From a virus: a DNA stretch of 41,223 nucleotides. The position numbers were made by a program, and so were the translations under genes. The stretch spans positions 1 through 41,223 of IMG/VR virus record IMGVR_UViG_3300046011_010535; one strand, written 5' to 3'. Positions 35,589 through 41,223 of the stretch are shown here, piece by piece (the first letter of the stretch is position 1; every line of letters begins with the position of its first letter). Under the pieces are notes generated by a model. The model made no database searches, was not told the origin of the DNA, and worked only from the letters and a program-made list of their open reading frames with translations.

Positions 35589-38500
35589 AAATAAGCCACC
35601 TAGGTGACATACACATTAAAAATTTAAAACATCATGGTGTTTACGAAAACGTCTTTGAACAAATGTATAATACTCTTGAGAAAGAGAAAGTTAATAAGAT
35701 TATAATTTGCGGAGATATTGCTCACACGAAAACAAACATTTCACCAGAGTTTGTTCAAGTTGCAAGCAGGTTTTTTACAAATCTAGCAGATATTGCTCCT
35801 CTTTACATTATTCTCGGCAATCATGATGGTAATCTAAAAAACTTAGATCGTCAGGACGCTATTACTCCAATCGTAGAGGCATTAAACAACCCAGACATTC
35901 ATCTATTAAAGAACTCTGGTGAACATCACATAAACGATAATTTTTGTCTCAATGTTCTCTCAATCTTTGATAGAGATAATTGGATAAAACCAACAGATCC
36001 AAACAAGATTAATATTGCTCTTTACCACGGAGCAATTCAAGGAGCCAAGACTGATCTAGGATGGGCGATGAAAAACACCGATGATGACTTGTCGATCTTT
36101 GATGACTTTGATTATGGTCTTCTTGGGGATATTCATAAACAACAATTTCTGACTGATAAAGTTGCTTATTGTGGGTCTCTAGTTCAGCAGAATTTTGGAG
36201 AAGACGTAGATAAGGGAATTTTAATTTGGGATATTGAAAGTAAAGATAAATGGAGCGTAAAGCCGATTTGTTTTAATAACCCAAATCCATTCATAACAAT
36301 AGAACTTGATAAAATAAATGGAAAAATATACGCTCCAGATAATTCCCATGTTCGATTAATTTTAGATAAATATTACTCAAAAGACGAAGTACAAAAAATT
36401 CAGGACGATATTAACAATAGATGTAAGCCAAAATCCATTGTTATAGTCAATAAGCACGCAAAAGAAGTTGAAAATGAGATTGAAGATGTAGACAAAACAA
36501 AGTTAAATCTACGAGACAACAACGTTCAGCAAGAACTAATTCGAGAATTCCTTGCATCCGAGAATCTTACTGAAGAGCAAATACAAGATGTGCTGGAGAT
36601 TAACACTAAATTTAATCTCGATTCCGAAGTAGCCGATGGAGTTGCAAGAGATGTAAAGTGGAGCCTTCAGAAGTTTGAGTGGGATAACCTCTTTAATTAT
36701 AAAGAAGGTAATAAGATAGATTTCAGCGAGATGTCTGGAATCGTTGGCGTCTTTGGTAAAAACTATTCTGGCAAATCTAGCATTATTGACGGCTTGCTTT
36801 ATACTTTATTTAATTCAACTTCAAAGAAGATTCGTAAAAATTTTGACATTGTTAATGAAAGAAAGACGCTTGGTAAAGGCTCTGTTGAAATTTGTTTAGG
36901 CAAAGATAATTTATATATTTTCAGAGAAACAGAAAAGAACGTTAAGAAATCAAAAGGCAAGCTAGTTGAGGAAGGTAAGACCACTGTTGAGGCTGAATTA
37001 TCTGGCGATCCATTAAATGGTAATGATAGAAATGAGACAGATAAAAACATTCGCAAAGAGATTGGAACTATTGAAGATTTCTGTAATACTTCATTATCAA
37101 CCCAGCATGGTTCATTAGATTTTATCAACGAAGGTTCGACAAGAAGAAAAGAAATTCTTGCTAACTTTTTGGATCTACAAATCTTTGAAAACAAACATAA
37201 GCCAGCAAATCAATATGCCAATGAATTAAAAACAATAATTAAGAAGTCCGAGAAGGATTACTCAAAAATCCTTGGAGATATTCACGCTAAACATCATCTA
37301 GCAATTAATAAATTAGCGGAAACTAACAATACTGTAAATTTATCAAAAGCAGAACTTGAAAATATCCAAGACAAAATTAACAAGTTAAACGTTGATTTAT
37401 CTAAGGTTGAAGAGCCAATTGACATAGAGAAGGCATGGATAATTCATGGCGAACTTAATTCACAACTATTCTTGACAACTTCTGGTATAGAAAAAAAGAA
37501 CGAAGAGATAAAGACGCACGAAGAAACAGTCGAGAAGATTAAGCAAGTTGTAGAAAAACTTAATATTAGCGAACTTAAAGAAAAACAAGAAGTTTCCAAG
37601 AAGGTTTTGAAAGAAATTGATGCTTTAATCTATGAGAAAAAGATTAAAACTAATCATCTTTCGATCTATAAAGGATCTGCAAAACTATTAGATGTCGCCG
37701 CCTGCGGTAAAGACCAATATAAAGAGTGCCATTTTAAGAAGAGCGCACTAGATTCTTTAGAAGAAATCTCAGTCGTAGAGATGGCTTTAAAGGCGCTAGA
37801 GGAGCAAGAAGCAAAACTACGCGGAGATCTATTAAAGCTAGACATTGATAAGGTTAATGAATATATAGACAAATATACAAAGTTAAATATAAAATCTTTT
37901 GAGTCGGAGAAGAAAACCTCAACTCTTCTTAAAGAAGTAATTGCTCTTCAAAATACTAAATCTGAAGTTGAATCTGAACTTGTTGAAAATGAAAAAATTA
38001 TTAATCGTTATGAGTCTAATAAGGATCTTTATAACAATATTAATGAACTAAAAAGTGAAAGAGACAATCTCACTAAGAAGAAAAACTTTAGTGCAGAATG
38101 TCTTAAGAATGATGAAGAAGAGAATAAGAAAGCAATTGTAAATCTTGCAACATTAGAAAATCAGATTGATAACTATGAAGCAGAGATAGAGGCATTGAAT
38201 AAACTAAAGAAAGAATATTCGTCTTATGAATTGTTTTTAAAATGTACTCATAACAGCGGAATACCTTTTGAACTTATCAAGAGAACACTTCCTGTGATTA
38301 ACGAAGAGATTAATACTCTATTATCAAATATTGTGGAGTTTGAGGCATACTTTGCAAATGAAGATGGGAAACTAGAGATTTATATTCAGCATCCAAATGC
38401 AAGCCCAAGAGCGGTTGAAAACTGTTCTGGTGCTGAGAAGTCATTGGTTGCTATGGCTATCAGATTGGCTTTGATTAAATGTGGAAGCCTGCCTGTAAGT

Positions 38501-38695
38501 GATGTATTTATTCTTGATGAACCTGCCACTTCTCTTGATGCAGAACACTTAGAAAGTTTTATTAAAGTATTGGAGATGATTAAGACGCAGTTTAAGCTTG
38601 TTTTATTAATTACCCATCTTGATACCCTAAAAGATTCAGTTGATAAAATTATTGAAATTCAAAAAGATTCAGAGGGATTTGCTTACATCAATTAA
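35585..38695 (+). CDS. Fused Mre11-Rad50 (SbcD-SbcC; T4 gp47-gp46) recombination nuclease/ATPase
   Basis: 1036 residues in one uninterrupted frame, joining two proteins that are usually separate. Residues 1 to about 340 are the Mre11/SbcD/gp47 phosphodiesterase: D8/H10 (GDIH), D44/H47 (GDIAH), N79/H80/D81 (GNHD), H148 and H184 (GDIHK). Residues from about 370 are the Rad50/SbcC/gp46 ATPase: Walker A GKNYSGKSS (391-399), long coiled coils with C707-x7-C715 at the apex (a spaced form of the CxxC zinc hook), ABC signature SGAEK (948), Walker B LDEP with D978/E979, and H-loop H1011. The complex resects DNA ends for recombination-dependent replication. The start is ATG 35585 (ATGA overlap, GGAG 5 bases upstream); in-frame ATG 35531 lies inside the primase gene and is rejected. 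Confidence 0.9.
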   Translation: MKISHLGDIHIKNLKHHGVYENVFEQMYNTLEKEKVNKIIICGDIAHTKTNISPEFVQVASRFFTNLADIAPLYIILGNHDGNLKNLDRQDAITPIVEALNNPDIHLLKNSGEHHINDNFCLNVLSIFDRDNWIKPTDPNKINIALYHGAIQGAKTDLGWAMKNTDDDLSIFDDFDYGLLGDIHKQQFLTDKVAYCGSLVQQNFGEDVDKGILIWDIESKDKWSVKPICFNNPNPFITIELDKINGKIYAPDNSHVRLILDKYYSKDEVQKIQDDINNRCKPKSIVIVNKHAKEVENEIEDVDKTKLNLRDNNVQQELIREFLASENLTEEQIQDVLEINTKFNLDSEVADGVARDVKWSLQKFEWDNLFNYKEGNKIDFSEMSGIVGVFGKNYSGKSSIIDGLLYTLFNSTSKKIRKNFDIVNERKTLGKGSVEICLGKDNLYIFRETEKNVKKSKGKLVEEGKTTVEAELSGDPLNGNDRNETDKNIRKEIGTIEDFCNTSLSTQHGSLDFINEGSTRRKEILANFLDLQIFENKHKPANQYANELKTIIKKSEKDYSKILGDIHAKHHLAINKLAETNNTVNLSKAELENIQDKINKLNVDLSKVEEPIDIEKAWIIHGELNSQLFLTTSGIEKKNEEIKTHEETVEKIKQVVEKLNISELKEKQEVSKKVLKEIDALIYEKKIKTNHLSIYKGSAKLLDVAACGKDQYKECHFKKSALDSLEEISVVEMALKALEEQEAKLRGDLLKLDIDKVNEYIDKYTKLNIKSFESEKKTSTLLKEVIALQNTKSEVESELVENEKIINRYESNKDLYNNINELKSERDNLTKKKNFSAECLKNDEEENKKAIVNLATLENQIDNYEAEIEALNKLKKEYSSYELFLKCTHNSGIPFELIKRTLPVINEEINTLLSNIVEFEAYFANEDGKLEIYIQHPNASPRAVENCSGAEKSLVAMAIRLALIKCGSLPVSDVFILDEPATSLDAEHLESFIKVLEMIKTQFKLVLLITHLDTLKDSVDKIIEIQKDSEGFAYIN

Positions 38696-38705
38696 CTATT
38701 TATTA
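38695..38705 (+). promoter_or_regulatory. Candidate phage promoter box (TATTTA type)
   Basis: ACTATTTATTA begins on the last base of the Mre11-Rad50 stop codon. TATTTA starts 32 bases before ATG 38729 of the 17-codon gene, the same distance as the copy at 38842 relative to its gene. The predicted transcript would start just before the AAGGAGGT ribosome site. Confidence 0.4.
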
Positions 38706-38728
38706 TACCGAAAGGGAAGGAGGTGCTT

Positions 38729-38782
38729 ATGGCAAAGAAAGTAGAAAAACCTAAAAAGGAAGAGAAGAAACCAAAGAAATAA
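38729..38782 (+). CDS. 17-residue lysine-rich peptide
   Basis: A very short frame with a near-perfect ribosome site, AAGGAGGT at 38717-38724, four bases before the ATG. The product, MAKKVEKPKKEEKKPKK, has nine lysines and three glutamates among 17 residues. A candidate promoter lies upstream, and an intrinsic terminator begins about 16 bases after the stop, so the gene appears to be a complete transcription unit or the leader of a read-through unit. It could be a genuine micropeptide (for example nucleic-acid- or protein-binding) or a leader peptide controlling the downstream terminator. No homology can be claimed. Confidence 0.55.
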   Translation: MAKKVEKPKKEEKKPKK

Positions 38783-38798
38783 TTTTCTTGTTTTCTCG

Positions 38799-38834
38799 GA
38801 GGCGTCAAGATTAAACCCTTGACGCCTTTTTATT
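38799..38834 (+). terminator. Intrinsic (rho-independent) terminator
   Basis: GGCGTCAAG (38801-38809) pairs perfectly with CTTGACGCC (38818-38826) around an eight-base loop. An additional A-T pair and a G-U pair close the base, and the hairpin is followed by a T-rich tract (TTTTTATTTT). The GC-rich stem stands out strongly from the AT-rich surroundings. It ends the resolvase-primase-nuclease operon and the 17-codon gene. Confidence 0.9.
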
Positions 38835-38841
38835 TTATGAT

Positions 38842-38852
38842 ACTATTTATAG
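38842..38852 (+). promoter_or_regulatory. Candidate phage promoter box within an inverted repeat
   Basis: ACTATTTATAG, with TATTTA starting 32 bases before ATG 38876. It lies inside the perfect inverted repeat ATACTAT-TT-ATAGTAT (38840-38855), which could be an operator. A consensus TATAAT overlaps the right arm (38853-38858), but I find no -35 at the right distance. Placed directly after the terminator, this region almost certainly starts new transcription of the gene that follows. Confidence 0.45.
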
Positions 38853-38875
38853 TATAATCTTTAGGAGGATTTAAA

Positions 38876-39025
38876 ATGTCAGAACAAAAAGGACACGGCC
38901 CAGGTAAAGCTGCGCCATATACTCAAAATCCAGGCTCAGGCAAAGGCCACAATTGGCCAAAAGCTGGCGACCCAAACACCAAAGGCTGGAGCGAAAAGGT
39001 AGGCAAGGGCAGCAAATCTAAGTAA
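38876..39025 (+). CDS. 49-residue Gly/Lys/Pro-rich basic protein
   Basis: The frame begins at ATG 38876 behind a consensus AGGAGG (38863-38868) at seven-base spacing and stops at TAA 39023-39025. The product has ten Gly, nine Lys and five Pro, and only two acidic residues, with related short motifs GHGPGK, PGSGKGH and NTKGW; it should be disordered. Its DNA is about half G+C, against roughly 30% around it, with GGC and CCA codons rarely used elsewhere. It has its own promoter region and is isolated from upstream transcription by the terminator. This looks like a small, strongly expressed protein, perhaps DNA-binding or a virion component. I do not recognise a family. Confidence 0.6.
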   Translation: MSEQKGHGPGKAAPYTQNPGSGKGHNWPKAGDPNTKGWSEKVGKGSKSK

Positions 39026-39033
39026 GGTGGTTC

Positions 39034-39399
39034 ATGCCGAATTATGATTATAAGCAGGTTTCGGCCATTGAAAAAGCCGTTAAAGAAAAGTACGGCGATT
39101 TTGCTGTGCTAGACCCTTCTTCTTTGTGGAATACCGAAAAAGAAAAAGCATATCTTGATCAAATAAAAGTTTTTGATAAATATTATCGACAACAGGCTTA
39201 TGAAAATCAAGTAGATCAGGGTGGTTTTATTATAAAAGAAAAACTAATTAATAAAAAGAACTTTGAAAATTGTTCTTTATGCGGTGAACAAGCTTATAAA
39301 ACAGAAGACGATCTTTATATGAATAAATATAACTGCTGTTTTAAATGTTTTATAAAACATATAGAAGGAAGAGAAGCAAATGTCAGAAATATTAAATAA
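39034..39399 (+). CDS. Small zinc-finger protein of unknown function
   Basis: 121 residues. The N-terminal 75 are charged and helical; the C-terminal part has a zinc-finger pattern, C80/C83 (CSLC) and C102/C105 (CFKC), followed by a short helix (FIKHIEGRE). ATG 39034 follows AAGGTGG closely, and the gene overlaps the next by 20 bases. It lies two genes before the large terminase, where T4-like phages often have small terminase or head-related genes, but it does not look like the coiled-coil small terminase. A DNA- or protein-binding accessory in packaging is only an inference from position. Confidence 0.6.
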   Translation: MPNYDYKQVSAIEKAVKEKYGDFAVLDPSSLWNTEKEKAYLDQIKVFDKYYRQQAYENQVDQGGFIIKEKLINKKNFENCSLCGEQAYKTEDDLYMNKYNCCFKCFIKHIEGREANVRNIK

Positions 39400-39970
39400 C
39401 GAGGTACAGAATGATATATACCAAATTGTCCGTGGAATTAGTCAAGCTGTATCTACAGCTTATGATGGCCCAACCTACAGCGAAGATAATGACAACAAAA
39501 TTGGACTTAAAAGAGAAGAAGGAAATCCATTGGTCGATAAAAGGATAATGGATGGGTTTGGAGTCAAAGTAGGCGGAAGAACTTTAACAATTAATTATCA
39601 CACAGAAATTCCTCTTCAATACATCCATAAAATGGGAGCTGCTAAATATGAGGATGAAGTTGAAGAAATGATTGAAAAATGTTTATCATTTATCAAGAAA
39701 AGATTTAAAGCAGTTACTGGAAAAACTATTGCGGTAAAAGAGCAGAAGAAAGAATTAAAAAACGGCAAGAAAGTAAAGAACTTCGATGTTTTAATTCAGC
39801 CAATATCTCGCTTTAGAACTTCCGTAACAGCTCATAAATGTTATGATTTAACAGGTATTCCAGAAGCAGAGAAATACACAAGCAGCATTATTGCTGACTA
39901 TGAGAAGTATCATAAATCTTTATTTAAGAACAAGAAGAAAGCAGAAGAAGCTCCAAAAAGAGTAGCATGA
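39380..39970 (+). CDS. Conserved-looking protein of unknown function upstream of terminase
   Basis: 196 residues. It has an N-terminal helical stretch (NDIYQIVRGISQAVSTAY), then an alpha/beta core (GFGVKVGGRTLTINYHTEIP; MIEKCLSFIKKRFKAVTGK) and a lysine-rich C-terminus that is probably disordered. AAGG lies several bases before ATG 39380, inside the upstream gene, and the stop makes an ATGA with the terminase start. It could be a virion or packaging-associated protein; neither a small terminase coiled coil nor a helix-turn-helix is visible. Function unknown. Confidence 0.55.
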   Translation: MSEILNNEVQNDIYQIVRGISQAVSTAYDGPTYSEDNDNKIGLKREEGNPLVDKRIMDGFGVKVGGRTLTINYHTEIPLQYIHKMGAAKYEDEVEEMIEKCLSFIKKRFKAVTGKTIAVKEQKKELKNGKKVKNFDVLIQPISRFRTSVTAHKCYDLTGIPEAEKYTSSIIADYEKYHKSLFKNKKKAEEAPKRVA

Positions 39971-41223
39971 GTGCTGAGCTAACGAAAAAGGAAATAGTTA
40001 AAGAAATAATTAAATGTGGAAAAAATCCCATTTATTTTATAAATAATTTTGTTAAAATTTCCCACCCGGTTCATGGACTTATTAGTTTTAAGCTTTATCC
40101 CTTTCAAGAAGATTGCATAAAACAATTTCAAGATTATAGATTTAATATCGTTCTTAAAGCTCGCCAGATGGGTCTTTCGACTGCAACTGCGGGCTTTATT
40201 CTTTGGATGGTATTATTTCACAGAGAAAAGACAGTATTATCTGTTGCAACCCAATTAAATGTTGCGGTCGGAATGGTTAAGAAGGTCAAAACAATGTATA
40301 ATAATCTTCCAGATTGGATGAAAATTGCAAAAGTTAAAAATGATAACAAGAGCACTCTTGAATTAAACAATGGCTCTTGGGTAAAAGCCGCATCAACAAC
40401 TGGAGATTCCGGTCGTTCTGAAGCACTCTCTCTTCTTATTGTTGACGAAGCTGGCATCATTCAGGGAATGGATGAAATGTGGGCAGGTATTTACCCTACG
40501 ATTGCCACTGGTGGTCGTTGTATCGCAGTATCAACTCCAAAGGGTGTTGGCAACTGGTTTCATAAGACTTACACAGATGCAGAAACTGGAAAGAATAACT
40601 TTAATCCAATTAAATTAAATTGGGACGCTCATCCCGATAGGGATCAAAAGTGGTGGGATGAAAATACCAAAAACATGGGCTCAAAGGATATTGCTCAGGA
40701 ATATGAATGCTCTTTTAATTTCTCAGGGAATACAATTGTCGATGGAACAATACTTGAAGAAGCAAAGCAAAACATCTCTAAGCCGATTAGAAGAATGGGA
40801 GTCGATGGAAATTTCTGGATTTGGAAAGAACCAGAACCTGGAAAAAGATATCTTCTAGCGGCAGATGTTGCTCGTGGAGATTCAGAAGATTGCTCTGCAT
40901 TTCATATTTTTGATACTGATTCCATGGAACAAGTTGCAGAATATTGTGGAAAACTTACTCCAGAAATTTATGCAGATCTTATTTTTGAAACATCTAAAGA
41001 ATATGGATTCTGTCTAACAGTAGTAGAAAATAATTCATTTGGATACGGTGTCCTTGAAAAACTTAAAACGATGAGACATCCGGCGATTTATCATCATAAA
41101 AAATCAAGCTATGATTTTATTGAGCCAATGACAGCAACTTATGACACAAGTGCCGTTCCTGGTTTTTCTACAAATGTTAAAATGCGCCCTCTTGCGATTG
41201 CTAAGCTTGAAGAATTTTTAATC
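39967..41223 (+). CDS. Terminase large subunit, T4 gp17-like (partial, 3' end outside window)
   Basis: The first 419 residues of the packaging ATPase/nuclease; the frame is open to the window edge. The ATPase domain shows a P-loop variant KARQMGLST (64-72, basic residues before the glycine rather than GKT/S), Walker B LLIVDEAG with D160/E161, and the coupling motif AVSTPKG (187-193). The RNase H-like nuclease domain begins with D300 in ADVARGDSED and the second acidic site E354 in VVENNSFGYG; the last catalytic Asp would be beyond the edge. The enzyme pumps DNA into the prohead and cuts the concatemer. ATGA coupling with the upstream gene. Capsid assembly genes probably follow downstream. Confidence 0.92.
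   Translation, partial: MSAELTKKEIVKEIIKCGKNPIYFINNFVKISHPVHGLISFKLYPFQEDCIKQFQDYRFNIVLKARQMGLSTATAGFILWMVLFHREKTVLSVATQLNVAVGMVKKVKTMYNNLPDWMKIAKVKNDNKSTLELNNGSWVKAASTTGDSGRSEALSLLIVDEAGIIQGMDEMWAGIYPTIATGGRCIAVSTPKGVGNWFHKTYTDAETGKNNFNPIKLNWDAHPDRDQKWWDENTKNMGSKDIAQEYECSFNFSGNTIVDGTILEEAKQNISKPIRRMGVDGNFWIWKEPEPGKRYLLAADVARGDSEDCSAFHIFDTDSMEQVAEYCGKLTPEIYADLIFETSKEYGFCLTVVENNSFGYGVLEKLKTMRHPAIYHHKKSSYDFIEPMTATYDTSAVPGFSTNVKMRPLAIAKLEEFLI

Noticed and set aside
36799-37194. 131-codon open frame on the minus strand inside the Mre11-Rad50 gene
   Set aside because: It lies entirely antisense to a protein with clear catalytic motifs, its product is a low-complexity Ser/Leu/Phe sequence typical of antisense AT-rich coding DNA, and all other genes are on the + strand.
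38844-38851. Exact T4 late-promoter consensus TATAAATA read on the minus strand
   Set aside because: No gene lies leftward on the minus strand; it arises because the region is an inverted repeat. I keep the + strand reading as the candidate, though antisense transcription cannot be excluded.
38819-38858. TTGACG as -35 with TATAAT at 38853 as -10
   Set aside because: The spacing is 28 bases, far from the 16-18 needed, and TTGACG is part of the terminator stem.
40658-40858. 66-codon + strand frame inside the terminase
   Set aside because: It is an out-of-frame shadow of the terminase reading frame, which carries all the motifs.
1-41223. tRNA genes, CRISPR arrays, insertion sequences, integrase or lysogeny genes
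   Set aside because: I looked for cloverleaf-like gaps, regular direct repeats and transposase or integrase motifs and found none; nearly all the sequence is occupied by co-directional genes.

Overview
The window is a contiguous piece of a strictly lytic-looking, contractile-tailed (T4-like, myovirus) phage genome. It is very AT-rich (about 70% A+T by eye), every supported gene lies on the + strand, and genes are packed with ATGA/TAATG overlaps or a few bases of spacing. Hallmarks that can be read directly are a gp55-like late sigma factor, gp25- and gp6-like baseplate wedge proteins, a RuvC-fold resolvase, a CHC2/Toprim primase, an Mre11/Rad50-type (gp47/gp46) nuclease-ATPase and the N-terminal 419 residues of a large terminase. 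Shine-Dalgarno sequences of the AGGAGG type are common, and a LpxA-like acyltransferase and a PseB/CapD-like sugar-nucleotide enzyme are present. Together these suggest a low-GC Gram-negative host, but the host and phage species cannot be named from the sequence alone. No tRNA, rRNA, CRISPR array, insertion sequence or integrase was seen.

Layout. 1-2788: a glycan module (3' end of an unknown gene, HAD phosphatase of the EcbF/BcbF type, glycosyltransferase-like protein, NAD-dependent sugar epimerase/dehydratase, left-handed beta-helix acyltransferase). 2785-4514: small genes (acidic protein, FmdB-type zinc ribbon, single-pass membrane protein, late sigma factor, small helical protein). 4518-34107: about 30 kb of virion genes, mostly tail, baseplate and fibre. 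They run from a hub protein carrying an M15-type peptidase motif, a spike-like protein, two giant unknown proteins, gp25 and gp6, through DNRLRE-like and LamG-lectin-like proteins, very large unknown structural proteins, and two pairs of proteins sharing terminal modules. 34147-38695: a DNA replication/recombination cassette (ruvC-like, primase, and a single polypeptide fusing Mre11 and Rad50 homologues). 38729-39025: two tiny genes around an intrinsic terminator. 39034-41223: a zinc-finger protein, an unknown protein and the large terminase, which runs off the end. The capsid, portal, sheath and tube genes are not in the window.

How it fits together: the late sigma factor sits immediately ahead of the late structural block that it would be expected to help transcribe. 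Non-coding DNA is scarce. The only gaps of note are 20868-20914, 30707-30779, 34108-34146, 38696-38728 and 38783-38875, and there is no gene-free stretch over 300 bases. Four of these five gaps contain a box close to A(C/G)TATTTA(T/A)(T/A) 27-32 bases before the next start codon, which I propose as the phage's own promoter. The fifth, before the resolvase gene, instead has an extended -10 sequence of host type placed so that the transcript would be nearly leaderless.
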